Program-made: the position numbers and the translations under genes
DNA from: Enoplolaimus lenunculus
Taxonomy: Eukaryota; Nematoda; Enoplea; Enoplida; Thoracostomopsidae
Assembly: GCA_030248215.1 (NCBI GenBank)
Contig: JASANG010003582.1
Location: forward strand, 218,501-282,500
DNA length: 64,000 nt
Direction: 5' to 3'
Shown: piece after piece, positions 32,660 to 44,565 of the stretch
Numbering within the stretch: position 1 is the first letter of the stretch
How the letters are laid out: each line of letters begins with the position of its first letter
The notes under the pieces: generated by a model
What the model was told of the DNA's origin: nothing
The model's input: only the letters and a program-made list of their open reading frames with translations
The model's database searches: none

Positions 32660-33371
32660 GATTTATGCTAATTTTAAACTTAAATTTATATTTTATAATA
32701 CATAAGTAGTCAAATTTATATAATTAAACGCCTGTATCCTCAAATGTGTTACACCTAATGTAAGTTGATTGACAGGGTTTCCAATCGTCCCACCAATGAA
32801 TAGTGTAGGTCCTAGTTTAGTAAATTCATTACAATTTGTCTATGCTAATTCTGTGCGGATTTTGGTTTCAATACGTGGAATGGGTTTGCTTGTGTGAAAA
32901 CCCCCATTTAACCATCCGGCAATAGGTGCTACTGAAACAAAAAATTTTCATTAATATAACAAGATATATACTTAAAATTTCTATGGCTTAAAACTGAAAA
33001 AACATATTGCCGAACAGTTTTGGATTCGGCTTATGGATGGGTCTATTTCACGACCGATCCGAATCCGAATCTGAACCACAAGTTTTTGCCGAATCCGAGT
33101 ATGAACCTTTGTTGCCACGTCTGTTTTGAAGCGAAACTCGCATGAAATCCTCGCAATACTGATATTAGTGTAGGGATGCGCCAGTGCCCAAGCCTTTACG
33201 TTGTTACACCACCGACCTTATAATCAAAAGAGCATACATTTGGCAAAATTTGAAGTTAAAAAATTGGTTTGGTTTAATCAAAAATTGTGACACTGAGCCA
33301 AAAAAGAACCAGACAAAAAATGGGCGGTGTATATACATTTTAAGAAAATTCTGTCTTTCACTGTTTGTGTT

Positions 33372-33677
33372 GGGTTGTGTTGTGACAAAGATGTCACATA
33401 TAGGGTATATCTGTATGTATATATATTCAACTCAACGGCAAAAAGATCAAAGACACTTAAACGTAACCGAATGACGTATGGACATGTAGCCGGAAGTAAA
33501 CAGCCCGTTATGTCAACTGCATTCTGGGTTGTGTTGTGACAAAGATGTCACATATAGGGTATATATATGTAAGTATATATTCAACTCAACGGCAAAAAGA
33601 TCAAATACTTAAACGTAACCGAATGACGTATGGACATGTAGCCGGAAGTAAACAACCGGTTATTTCAACTGCATTCT
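33372..33677. repeat. Tandem duplication of a ~164-bp unit
   Basis: GGGTTGTGTTGTGACAAAG begins both 33372-33535 and 33536-33677. Both copies continue through ATGTCACATATAGGGTATAT, CAACTCAACGGCAAAAAG and GACATGTAGCCGGAAGTAAA. The second copy is slightly shorter. Few mismatches suggest a recent duplication. Confidence 0.9.
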
Positions 33678-33981
33678 TTTTGTAAGATTGTTTTGATTCC
33701 TCATAGCAGGCTGACTAATTACATGCCTGGTGGCATAATTACAAACCTTTATATGATATAATGAAAAGCGGTATTCATAATGTGCTAAAAGTATATTGCA
33801 ATTGACACTTCGATTGAAAAGAAAACGCGGACAAACTGAGACTTTAAGAATATTCCAGTGTCTTGTGTTTTGGTATATGTGACATAAGCCCGCAGCCATA
33901 AGGGGGCCAGTACGGGGCGCTTCCGGTCAAAAACGCCAAAACATTGTGGTAGAAAAAAATGATATGATTCCATATACTTAC

Positions 33982-34990
33982 GAAATTTTTCATATTGTAT
34001 CAGCATCCGGTAGAGCCGCAGAAACGTTTCGAATTTATACTTGACGATATTTGCCGCCGTCGCTTTGTTAGAAAACAGATACGACTGATAAATCGCGGCT
34101 GTAAGCTGGGCGTGCCTTGCTATTTTTCAGCACAAAGAAATGCTGTAGTGACTCAAATCAGAGGGGGTAATAAAAATGGGTTTATTTTGAGTACTCCAAA
34201 TCATTAGGAATCTGTATCGCTAATTAGAGTCCTATATGAACACAATCCTTACGTCATAATTATAGTCTATAAAAGAGACTAAAGCATAAGAATGACCTGG
34301 GCTGTTAAACCCTGAAATATATTAACGGAAATAAAACTGGATAGCAGGCCTTAATCGAATAACAGGAGGTCCCATCTGGAGATGCCAAAAATATCAGCGC
34401 CCCTATTTATTTTGGTCACTGCAGTAGGCTGCTAGTCACCACCTGTTTAAACCGCGTATCCGTCCTGCATGTGTTTCACTTTATAGGGCATAGCCTGACC
34501 CAGAATGTACTTTTTGGAAAGGATATTTGTGTCTTCCGAAAACATACAGCTTAAGCTTGTTTTTAGCAAAATTTTCAAATTTTTAAAAACGACTAATTGC
34601 GTCAAAGTTGAAAATTTTTTGTGAAATCGTGGGTTTTCCTTGCCATAATTTTTTTTATGAGCTTGAAATAAGCCATTATTTACATCGCAAAAATTTCAGC
34701 AGACTACGGCCACTTGAAGATACATCCTCCATTCCCTTTGGATACGCCCCTGATTATGGGATCGACAGCATAGAAAACGACTAAACTGTTAGCAACTGCA
34801 ATGTGTAAAGAAAAAATGAACGGAAATTGAAAAACGATAATTCGAATTACAAACCATACTATTTACTCACATATGAGCGGAAATATAGGACCGTTTTGAA
34901 CTACAAATCTCAATACAGCAACATGCACAATATATCTTGAAGCGAGACGTCTACGTAATCGTTTGAATGCCGACAAATATCGTTCAGGTC
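33982..34990 (-). CDS. Two exons of a possible SURP-module (U2SURP-like) protein
   Basis: Exon 34990-34871 (acceptor GCATTCAG, donor GTGAGT) encodes PERYLSAFKRLRRRLASRY, then IVHVAVLRFVVQNGPIFPLI. Exon 34098-33982 (acceptor CTTACAG, donor GTAAGT) encodes AIYQSYLFSNKATAANIVKY, then KFETFLRLYRMLIQYEKF. The phases agree. The pattern FVV..GP.F..LI followed by YLF.N...A......K resembles the SURP module of splicing factors such as U2SURP/SR140, with a shortened middle. No RRM or CID domain was found nearby. The identification is tentative; coding status is better supported than function. Confidence 0.35.
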
Positions 34991-35519
34991 CTGAATGCAA
35001 CGGAAAACGGAAACATCATCAGTTAAACGCTAAACAGACTCAATTGCATCGCTACGCTATACGCTTGCGACTTTCGATTGCAATAAAAAACTGCAATAAT
35101 TGATCATCAAATGAAATCTCTTGAAACATAATTGGAAATACAGAAACAAAAAACTTCATTTGCTATAGCATATTTCCACCAATCTGTATACATCGTTTTT
35201 TTTTCAACTCCACAGACGGTATGCACCCCCAAAAATCACATTGGTGGTATATTTTTTGTATTTTAGGCAGGCGCGCACATATATAACGGCATCAAATTGT
35301 AGCGGGGTGCAACGATACGAGTGAATTTTATATTGAAAAAAGTGCAACAGCGCTGCTGCAAAATGCAGACAAGACGCCAAATTTTATAGCGATCTCCTAA
35401 ACAGCGCAATCGGTAAAGCGGTTGAGTGTTTTTAACACTTCAAATGTATATAACAAGAAGAAAATAAAACAATACAAAACACAAAATCCAAACATAAAAA
35501 CAAATATAACGTCAAGGGA

Positions 35520-35578
35520 AAAGCAGCTGCAACAACAACAACAACGGCGACAACAACAACAACAGCAACAACAACAGC

Positions 35579-35609
<31 letters not shown>

Positions 35610-35633
35610 TCAACAACAAACAAACAAACAAAC

Positions 35634-35668
<35 letters not shown>

Positions 35669-35841
35669 CATGCTGTTGGACTCATCGTGGCGCTCACGCG
35701 CCAACGTCCTCGGACGCCGACGACATCCTTCTCAACTAGCATCCATTTACCAGTGTATCGTATTCGGGGCATTGGAGCGAGACATCCAAAAACCTACAAT
35801 AACAACTACTACAACAGCAATAGCAACAACAGCAACAGCAA

Positions 35842-35885
<44 letters not shown>

Positions 35886-35911
35886 ACAACAACAGCAGCA
35901 GCAGCAGCAGC

Positions 35912-35948
<37 letters not shown>

Positions 35949-35959
35949 GCAGCAGCAGC

Positions 35960-36002
<43 letters not shown>

Positions 36003-36009
36003 GCAACAG

Positions 36010-36041
<32 letters not shown>

Positions 36042-36105
36042 ACAGCAACATCATCATCAACAACAACAACAACAGCAGCAGCAGCAGCAGCAACAACAAC
36101 AACCA
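35520..36105. repeat. Composite CAA/CAG microsatellite in two blocks
   Basis: Blocks at 35520-35668 and 35805-36105 consist of CAA with interspersed CAG, ACA and AACA variants, separated by about 135 bp of GC-richer unique sequence. Any frame reads as poly-Q, poly-N or poly-T (opposite strand L, V, C), so the open frames carry no evidence of a gene. The right block ends at a hAT MITE. Confidence 0.9.
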
Positions 36106-36113
36106 CAACTGTG

Positions 36114-36549
36114 CAGGGTTCAACCGGAATTCCTGTTCCGGCCGGAATTCCTGCAGAAATTCCATTCTTGTTCTTGTTCCTGTTCCTGCATTCAATGACG
36201 CAGGAACCGGAATTTTTTTACGGTATTGTGGCAAATTATTCATAATCATTTCAATATTGGAAGCTTTGTCTTTGAGAAATCTTTTATGTCAAAATTTGTG
36301 TTTTTGTACCCAGTTCAATTCTGTTACTAAATATTGTTCGTGATGTGTTTTCGCAAAACTTAATGATGAAATAGCTGAAATTTTCTCCCTTAAGCCATTT
36401 TTTGGCAAGTTTTCCAAAAAGCCCAACAGTAATTCGGTGATGAAAATTATTCAAATTCCGGTTCCTGTTCCTGTTCCGGTTCCTGCATAAAAATTCAATT
36501 CCTGTTCCTGTTCCTGTTCCGGCAAAATTTAGTTCCTGTTGCAACTCTG
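36114..36549. mobile_element. hAT MITE with perfect 8-bp target duplication (GGAATTCCTG family)
   Basis: The left end is CAGGGTTCAACCGGAATTCC and the right end GTTCCTGTTGCAACTCTG. The target duplication CAACTGTG occupies 36106-36113 and 36550-36557 and is identical on both sides. Terminal inverted repeats plus an 8-bp duplication are diagnostic of hAT-type transposition. The interior contains repeated TTCCTG units. No transposase is encoded. Confidence 0.88.
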
Positions 36550-37379
36550 CAACTGTGACACATGATTGCTTTACGTTTCTTTCCGTAATGTATTACAGAT
36601 AGTGCCAAGATGAGTGAAACCAACAATGTGAGATGAAAGTGTACGCAAATTGCAGGAATATTGAGAAAAAAGCACAAACAAACACAAACAGCTCGAAAAA
36701 AACTATTAACAAAACATCCAAGAACTTTTCTGTGCGGCTCGCGCTTCTAAACGTTTAACTTTTAAGCTCAAATCGCCTGACTTTTGAGGATGTTTTTTCG
36801 GTGCGCATATTTTATGGCAGAGTACTGAAATTTCAAGTGACTATTAAAGCTATTGGGAGTGGTTTGAACTTGGATTTTATATGCTTTAACTGGTTTCGTA
36901 GGTTTTGTCACCAACGTGTATCCTACTACTACTGTTTGGGCCTTTCGGGCTCTTTAATAGTGTGCCATTCGGTTTTGTTGACATAGTTTCCTGAGATTTG
37001 AATTCTTGTGTTATATAAGACGCAGGCGTACTTAACCGTTTACGTTACTATTTAGGGCCGGCGCCTAATTCTGGTTCGTACTCACTCAATTTTGCAACAG
37101 GATGCGTTATTACGTAAGCAGAAAATGGTTTCTTCGATGACATTCTAATGGTATACCAACTACCGCTATCAAACACAATTATGCTATTTTTTCAACCAGA
37201 AAAATTTGCAACCACAAAAACTTCTTCTTACTGCATGCAATCTGATACAGAAATTCGAAAAAATATGGCGTTCGCTAAAGCAGAACATTAATTTGCCGAT
37301 ATTTTTACGAGATACAAGTTAAACAGGCAGAAGTCACAAGATCATATCAAACAAAGCATCATTTGCGGACTACGATATT

Positions 37380-37985
37380 TGGTCGCCGAACATCTCGTCA
37401 ACACCGGCATCCTGTCACCCGGACAACTAGTCAACCCCGACCACTTATCGCTATGACAACTCATAGACCAGACAACTTGGCGCGCCGACAACTTGCCGAC
37501 ACAGAAAACTTGTCGATCCAGACAATTCGTCTTCCCGACAACTCGTGGACCGGGACAACTTTTCGCGCCAATAACTTGTGGACGCTGAGAACTTGTCGCC
37601 CAGAAAACTCAACGGGTAGACGAGTTGCCGTACCTACAGGAACGTAACAAGTTGTCGTGGTCGACGAGTTGTCGGTGTCGACGAGTTGTCGGGGTCGACG
37701 AATTACCGAGGTCGACGAGTTGTTTTGGTCTACGAGTTGTCGGGGTCGACGAATTGTCGGGGTCGACGAGTTCTCGGGTTCGACGAGTTGTCGTGGTGGA
37801 CGAGTTGTCGGGGTAGACAAGATGTCGGGGTCGACGAATTACCGAGGTCTACGAGTTGTTGGGGTCTACGAGTTGTCGGGGTCGACGAATTGCCGGGGTC
37901 GATGAGTTCTCGGGTTCGACGAGTTGTCGGGGCCGACCGCACCGAAATCGGGGGGCCGAAAAACTACGAATTGTCGACGAGTTGT
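37380..37985. repeat. 18-bp minisatellite in two opposed halves
   Basis: The right half (37640-37985) is built from GTCGACGAGTTGTCGGGG units; variants include GTCGACGAATTACCGAG and GTCTACGAGTTG. The left half (37380-37615) contains the reverse complement in more diverged form (CCCGACAACTCGTGGACC, CCAGACAACTTG, CGACAACTTGCCG). The two halves meet near 37615-37640 and can fold back on each other. All reading frames over it are repeat artefacts. Confidence 0.85.
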
Positions 37986-37989
37986 GTTT

Positions 37990-39125
37990 CGACAAATTGT
38001 CGCGATACCTCGCTGAACAGAGTCCATTCTTACAAACTCTATTATGTAAAAAGCGGAGTCCCTTCCATGGTCATATGCCATTTCAGTGCGAAACCTTTAA
38101 AAACAAAATGTAGGTTATCCCTTTGGATCCGCCAGTAGAACGAATAGGAGGATACATGCCTGTCTTAAACTTCTGAAAAAACCAGGGAAACACATGCGTA
38201 CAGGTTCAAAATTCAACATCACTTTACTAAAGCTACCGTGGCTCCTCTGGGCAAAACGCAGGGCGATTAGAGTTGTGTTTTCTATCGCCCCAACAGACCT
38301 ACGGCGCTAAGCAGTATGTTATACAAACGGTTTTCTAATTAAACCGGGGTTTCAGTTGCATCTTTGCTTCTATATACTTTTTAATCTTAAAGTGATTTCT
38401 GCATCTATTTGCGATTTTTATGTTTCTCTTTGATGCAACATTTATTGCAGATATATGCAGCGTTTAGTTCGGAACCTAAATTCTGTTCATTCTTCATATT
38501 TCAATAAAACTGCAAATCCTGTTTGCACATTTTTTGCCTGACTCAACCCCGCAAGTTTGTTGCTGTAAAAAGTTGATGATTTGCTAGTTTTAAAGATCCC
38601 AAATCACCACTTAGTTTCAGTACTATCCCGTCCCGACGTTATGCTTATCGCTATGATTTAGACGCGCGGCCGTATAAATGTTTACTGCTCACCCCAATAC
38701 CGATATGACACTAATTATTAATATAGCACAATTACGACAAAGGTTAAATGTCATAACTGTTGTAGACTGATCCTAAATCGTGTGTGAGACGTGCCTAAAT
38801 TCTGTTTAAGCTAATCACTGGCTCCACAACAATCAAGGTGCTTTCTTTCACATTTCAGCCACCATGGCAACCTTAGATTCCAATTGCTCCAATTCTTAAC
38901 CAAAATACTAAATTCCGAAACCCTCCGCAAAACTAGGTAAACACCAATGCGCAAAAATATGATTGAAACTAAATGCCGTAAATTGTATGATGACGGATCT
39001 GATCCTGATTCCGGTCCTGGTTACCCTCTGGGTGTCTCAACCCATTTTGGGTGCCGGCCGACACCTAAAATTGGGTGTCCGCAAGCCGTCCAATACAGAT
39101 CGAGACACCAACAACTAGAACAACA
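37990..39125. other. Intergenic stretch, nothing identified
   Basis: Unremarkable AT-rich sequence; no conserved open frame, splice-compatible exon or repeat end was recognised. Confidence 0.4.
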
Positions 39126-39129
39126 AAAA

Positions 39130-39360
39130 CAATACTGTATTGACCCGAATAAGGGGGTAATAAGAGGGGGGTCCCCATTTTGGGTCCGAATCAATAGGAG
39201 TCCGTATCCCTAATAAGAGTCCGTAAGCGGATAGTCCCTAAAACCTAATTAGGGTCCACAAATGTCAATTAACCCTAATTGCAGCACATAAATGGCTCCA
39301 GGACCAAATAATTTGAGTTCGAAACTTTAAAGCCTACTTACATTTTGAAAGTACATTCCT
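39130..39360. repeat. Fragment of the GACCCGAATAAGAGG repeat family
   Basis: TGACCCGAATAAGGGGGTAA, then ATCCCTAATAAGAGTCCGTA and CATAAATGGCTCCAGGACC, match the fuller copy at 44566-44951 and the interior of 14297-14613. Only one end is present. Confidence 0.65.
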
Positions 39361-40207
39361 AAGTATAGCCTTGTAGTGTGTGCAGCATGCATCATGGACC
39401 ATGTTATGCGGGGTTCATGTTACCGATTGTGCGCTAGGGACCTGTTTTGTCACCTACCCATAGCAGGAGGTAGAAACAACCTATTTGAATAGGTTGCTAA
39501 CTAGCTACTACCCATATGGGTACCTTTACGTTTGTAGCTATGGGTAACTATTCTTCGGTTTGTTACCCATATGGTTACCTTGCGTTTGTTTTAACAATAT
39601 TTATAGTTTGCGTAATTTTTTAGATTTTTCCAAAGATAAATTGTAAAAAAGACTAAACCAGACTTCTAAAACAAAACTCACTGCACTGAGCCGTTTTAAA
39701 GAGCAAGCATGAAGGTTCATTATCTTGCCATCTATATGGGCTACGAGCAGACATCGTGACTCTACGCATATGGGTAGGTCAATATTTCAAAAATTTAGCT
39801 ATGTACAACCTTTTATTTTCTGTTGGTATCCAAGGAACAAAAAGCAGGGACCGCGGGCAAGACAAAACAGGACCAGCGCACACACAAAGCGAAACCCCCA
39901 CAGGCACCCGCAAAACCACCACACCCCCCAAATCACAGATCAACGTTTTTGCGCCTGCTGATGCATTAGTGTGTGATTTTCAATTCTTCCGACTTTTTCC
40001 GTATTTTGCGGAAAAACGGAAAACGTTTTTCCGGTCGATTCGGTTTTTTCCTAAAAAATCCAACCCTGGTCCCTTCTGACAAACTCAGGAGAAAACAGTT
40101 GTTCTTTCTATGACGTATTGGCACAGTGGCATGTGTATGTGTCCTAATGTGATGAAGTATGCGCCGGTCAGAGAGTCTGCCAGTTATTTGGTGATTGTAC
40201 ACATTTA

Positions 40208-40390
40208 CAATGGCGGATCCACGGGGGGCCCACACCGGCCGTGGCCCCCCAACAGCATCTCGACAAAAATTATATTGGGACTCAAAATGGGGACCCCCCT
40301 TTTATTTGGGTCACTACAGTATGGGTCAAAAATAAGTTTATTACCTGTGAAATTTTGCCCCCCCATTTTGAGATCCTGGATCCGCCACTG
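40208..40390. mobile_element. hAT MITE with perfect 8-bp target duplication (GGCGGATCC family)
   Basis: The ends are CAATGGCGGATCC and GGATCCGCCACTG, flanked on both sides by CACATTTA (40200-40207 and 40391-40398). The interior includes GGACTCAAAATGGGGACCCC and TTGGGTCACTACAGTATGG. The element is non-coding and fairly recent, judging by the intact duplication. Confidence 0.9.
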
Positions 40391-40727
40391 CACATTTATA
40401 TGGGTAACTTTGGATATATCAATTGGAAACACTGCAGTTACGAGCTAAGAAATCGCATGTGGGCACGCTTTTTTACAGTAGCAAAGCGTAGATAGTACAT
40501 AGTGTATGACCAGAATGGTGTGTAAATCTTTGCAATTTTTTGACACAAAAATTTTCCGATCCGAAGGTTAATTCTCGCGACCTCAAAAACTAAGTTTTCA
40601 AAAATACAAATTTGGGTATGAAATCATCTGGAGAGGCTATGTGAAGCCTATATAAAAATATCTTCAAAATTAGACCTGTTTTCGTCAAATACGGATGGGA
40701 GAAACGAAAATAGTGGAATTGCGTTCT

Positions 40728-41507
40728 AATGCGGAGTTCACGTTATAAATGGTGCAGGTGGGTCACGTTTTGTCACGCTCTATATATTGGGTAACATTTT
40801 GTCTGCGATGTAACCCAATATGATATTCCAAAAACAGTGATTGTCTGCTATAACATCATGTATCGGTCACGTTTTGTCTTCAAATATTATATGATGTTCC
40901 CTACGTCTGTCAATATCATATGATCATTTAGAAAATGTCTACTGAGTCAGTTACATAACTACGATTGCGTATGGCGGAATATCTTATGATACTAACCGAC
41001 ATGTGCCGTTAGTGTCATATATTAGAAATAACATACTAATAATATGTCGGGAATTTAAATTGTGGCGGAAAATTGAAAATTCGGCCGGAAAAATCAAAAT
41101 TTGGGGCGAAAATGATATTTTTGGCAGAAAATTTAAATTTTGGTAGGGAAATTTAAATTTTGACGGATTGTCTTATGAAATGTCATGAACTACATAATAG
41201 AATATCATATAAATACACTTATACTGAATAGTAAAACTCATATGATTCTCCAAATCCGTCTTGCTGAATATCATATCATACATGCTGTTAATTTGGAATA
41301 TCATGTAATATTCACCAATATGTCTGCGTGACGTACCAACACTTGTATGTTCAGATCATCTGTGTACCCGTGCTTTGTATTGCAATATCACATGATATTC
41401 GACTTTTGTCTGTCCGTATCACATGATGGTAACAAAAATTTATTTTGATGTCTAACATGCGACAAAACGCAACCCGACTTCCCAGTTATAACGTGAACCC
41501 CGCATAA
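40728..41507. mobile_element. Non-autonomous DNA element, 780 bp with ~48-bp inverted termini
   Basis: The left end TAATGCGGAGTTCACGTTAT...CACGTTTTGTC and the right end GACAAAACGCAACC...TATAACGTGAACCCCGCATAA are inverted. The interior is rich in ATATCATATGATATT palindromes and in GGAAATTTAAATTTTG-type short repeats. No open frame is seen. A further left end seems to lie near 39404. Confidence 0.7.
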
Positions 41508-41657
41508 TGTCTGACTGAATCAAACATACATACCTCATAGTACATTAACGGAAATACTATATGTCGGACCTGATTGACATTTGTATTTAAATCTTTATAT
41601 TGATATCCTTTGTGATCGTATGCGTTGCCTCAAACAATTAGTATATATTATGTGAGC

Positions 41658-41828
41658 AGGTCCGCCGCCAGCTCACCTTGCTAGGGGAGGCTAAAAAATT
41701 TTCAAGAGGGTCATTTAATAGTTTTCAATGACTTACAAGTACGTTTGAAAATCTTCTATAGGGGTAGCCAAAATTTTTCCAGGGGGGTTCAGCACCCTCC
41801 TCTGGCCTCCCTTTGGCTACGGGCCCGT
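41658..41828. mobile_element. hAT-like MITE, CAGGCCCGTAGCCAG family (copy 1)
   Basis: It begins CAGGTCCGCCGCCAGCTCACC and ends CCTTTGGCTACGGGCCCG, with TTTTCAATGACTTACAAG in the middle. Related copies are at 45793-45936 and 61055-61198. Confidence 0.6.
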
Positions 41829-42234
41829 ATGCGAGAAACTAATCCAAAGTTCAGCTGTACTTTAGTATATCAACGTCCCACCGGTGCAACTTTATGTTTG
41901 CTAGCCGGCACTAGAAAAATCCCACTGATGGGGCTGTTGGCAACGGCTGTGCATTAAGAAAAAGTTGCAGCAACCAAGTTTTGGTGCAAAAATATATAGC
42001 GGCAACATAAATTAATAATTCTAAACTATAAAACATTTCAAATAAAATGCTTAATATTTTAAAAACCATGGTATCCTTTCAAATACTATTAATACAGCGA
42101 GTATTAATTTTAGAATTGTTCTCAACGACGAAACGAATTGACGCATGCATTTCACTGATACACTCCGATTCGCAACGTTTTCGACAAGACCATTACCATA
42201 GGGCAAGGAAAACTTCGATCACATACAATTCTAT

Positions 42235-42417
42235 GGCCAATGTAAAGAACAGGAGCAGAACAGTATATAAGCATGTTCCTAAGTCTAAGCCTAAGCCTAA
42301 GCCAAAGCGTAAGAATGATCATATTCCTAAGCCTAAGATAAGCAAAAAATTTAGTCTAAAGCTTAAGCGTTATAGTCCCACAGAAAAACGTTCCGCCTCT
42401 AAACCTTTGCATGGGTC
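42235..42417. mobile_element. MITE with telomere-like (GCCTAA)n core
   Basis: GGCCAATGTAAAGAACAGGAG at the left, then TCCTAAGTCTAAGCCTAAGC units, and TAAACCTTTGCATGGGTC at the right. It lies 190 bp past the GPCR stop codon. The open plus-strand frame across it is repeat-derived. Confidence 0.7.
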
Positions 42418-42603
42418 AATTCTATTAATGGAGATGAAAAAATTTTCGATTAGCAAAGCAATGTCGTTTGCAACGGGCGAAGTTGTTTGTCGAAGCCACG
42501 GCGCCTTTTGGGGCCCCTGTCGTTTAAGGCCTGGTTGCTTTTAGCGTTTCACGTAAAGTATCTGCTAAAACTGGTAATTATTTAAAATTTAAATCTCCGA
42601 TTG

Positions 42604-44454
42604 TCACAAAATAGACAAGAAATTTTGTCGCTGTCGCGGAGGAGGGCACAGCAGTTGACTGTTTTGTCGTTCGCTTGGCAACAGTCCATTCTCACAACTT
42701 AAACGTCGACTGTGACTTGCGAGTGTAATATCGCAAGCATGCAATGAATTACTATCTTCTGGCACAGTGCCATGATACAGTGTTGTATTGCGGCGAAGCT
42801 GATATTGCGGAAACTGCCCCTCGCTGTAAATATTATCTCTAGCAATAGATTCTTGACGGCCACCAAATCGTGCGCTTCCACGTCGATCCTGAGATAAGCT
42901 GGCCCTACGCGCACTACCGCTGTTTCCAATACGAAAAATACGCCTAAATTCGCTCAAAAAGCATTGCCGAAACCGTGAGCCATACTTTAAATAAATCAGC
43001 AAACTCCATACGCCGTTTGACAACAAGAAAAAATGACCACATTCTTTGAGCCAAAAATACACACGCGGCTGTTTGCACAAGTAATGAAATTGGCCAACAA
43101 ACGTTTCAAGCACATAATGAGTTGTTGGTAAACACTGACAAGTAATAAATATAATTATATAAGCTAAAAACATAGTACTACCGCGGACTTCATTTTTCAT
43201 CGTTGTCGACATTGAGTTGCGCAATTTTTGCATTTGATTCATAGCGTAAACCGTTGCACCGTTCAAAAACAACAACAACAACAGTGGGATTAAAAAATGA
43301 CCAAACGCTCTAAAATACGTATAATAGGTTGCAATTGACCGGCTTTTATCTTGAGACAGTAGGAAATAGTCAAAAATTACATTTGTATTCGGTTCCATCG
43401 CGTTAATAGCAACTGGGTTTTCTTCCGGTATCACTGTTGAATCGCACGGAATACCTGTCAGTGGTGCACTAGAATCAAAAGACGAAATCGTTTCAGAACG
43501 TTGTACCAGATCAATAGAGCTGCTATTTAACTGTTGAACTGCAGTTGATGATACCAAGCTGCAGTTGACGTTGAATTCAGCGATTGCGTATTGCGTTTTT
43601 GTGATGTCCAATCGATGTTTTCGCTCAAATCCAACTACTTGAAATTCGTAAAAACTCGGCAAATTCATAAGTATCGAAATACAAAGCAAAACAACTACTG
43701 CAACTAGATTCCACGCTACTTTACGAAAACAAGTATGTCTGAACGGATGACAAATGGCTAAGTAGCGTTCCAGTGATGCAATAATCACGTACCATGTACC
43801 GGCAGTGTAGAAAATTTTCATCGCAGGATACGAACGCAATTTAAATATCTGAAACGTTTTAAGCTATGTCTGATTTACAGAGTTGTGTTTTGTTGATAAA
43901 TTTAAATGCATTACACAAAGTCATCATAATGACTTTTGGTATGATGTAACTAATCTTTATTATTAAAGCTGGAAAGCCTACTGGCCCCACATACGTATTT
44001 TGGGCAACTTTCCAGCATTACTTTATTTTTTCAATATTTTCTCAGAGCACAAATGAGATGGTTGTGTGGAAAGAAAATTTTCATGCAGAGTGTTGTGGGT
44101 TGTCTAACCTTTGCGCATTGCACAAAACCGGCTGACCTGTCACTGTTATAGGCCAAAACTTACCAGCATTTCGTATCGCAGCGTAAACGTGAAAAAATAC
44201 CGATAAACCGACTGAATTCCGGTATTGAACCAAAACGCAATTAAGTATCCGACGTCATTAATTGCAATTGCGGTCAACAATGAATTCATTGGCATTTTGC
44301 GCATTGATCGTCGAGTAAATACATACGCAACAGTGCAATTTGCAATTAGCGTAATTGTGCTCAGCATTGTGAAACCAATGCCTGATATGCCTAAATGCAA
44401 TAACGATTGTTCCATTGAACTGATTAACTCTATGTCACAGTTGCTAAAATTCAT
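42604..44454 (-). CDS. Class A peptide GPCR, FMRFamide-receptor-like
   Basis: Two exons, 44454-44164 (donor GTAAGT) and 43848-42604 (acceptor GTTTCAG), join in phase 0 to give about 511 aa. Exon 1 has an N-glycosylation site (NFS), TM1 with ANCTVAY, and TM2 with the conserved Asp (AIAINDVGYLIAFWF). Exon 2 has RSYPAM...YVIIASLERYLAICHPF (TM3 with ERY in place of DRY), a long second extracellular loop with two cysteines, TM5 (HFLIPLLLLLFLNGATVYAM), TM6 (AYIIIFITCQCLPTTHYVLE) and TM7 (FFLLSNGVWSLLIYLKYG). A ~110-aa Ser/Arg-rich tail follows. The TM3 cysteine is absent, as I recall for insect FMRFaR, and NPxxY reads SLLIY. This fits FMRFamide/FRPR receptors at the neuronal plasma membrane. Ligand unknown. 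Confidence 0.9.
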
Positions 44455-44565
44455 TTTGACGCTTTATATTAAATGAATTTTTTTGTATATTTTAACTGCT
44501 AAAATAAAACAAATACTCCCTATATAACGGTTTATTACTGACCCATAGCTTAATTGCTAAGATTC

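Noticed and set aside
33995-34207. Plus-strand 70-codon frame
   Set aside because: Antisense to the better-supported minus-strand exon at 33982-34098.
35422-36343. Poly-Q/N/T open frames over the CAA/CAG tracts
   Set aside because: Every frame is open because of the microsatellite, and the frames run into a hAT MITE with a clean target duplication.
42047-42544. 165-codon plus-strand frame
   Set aside because: Most of it runs through the telomere-like MITE (lysine/proline repeats from CCTAAG units).
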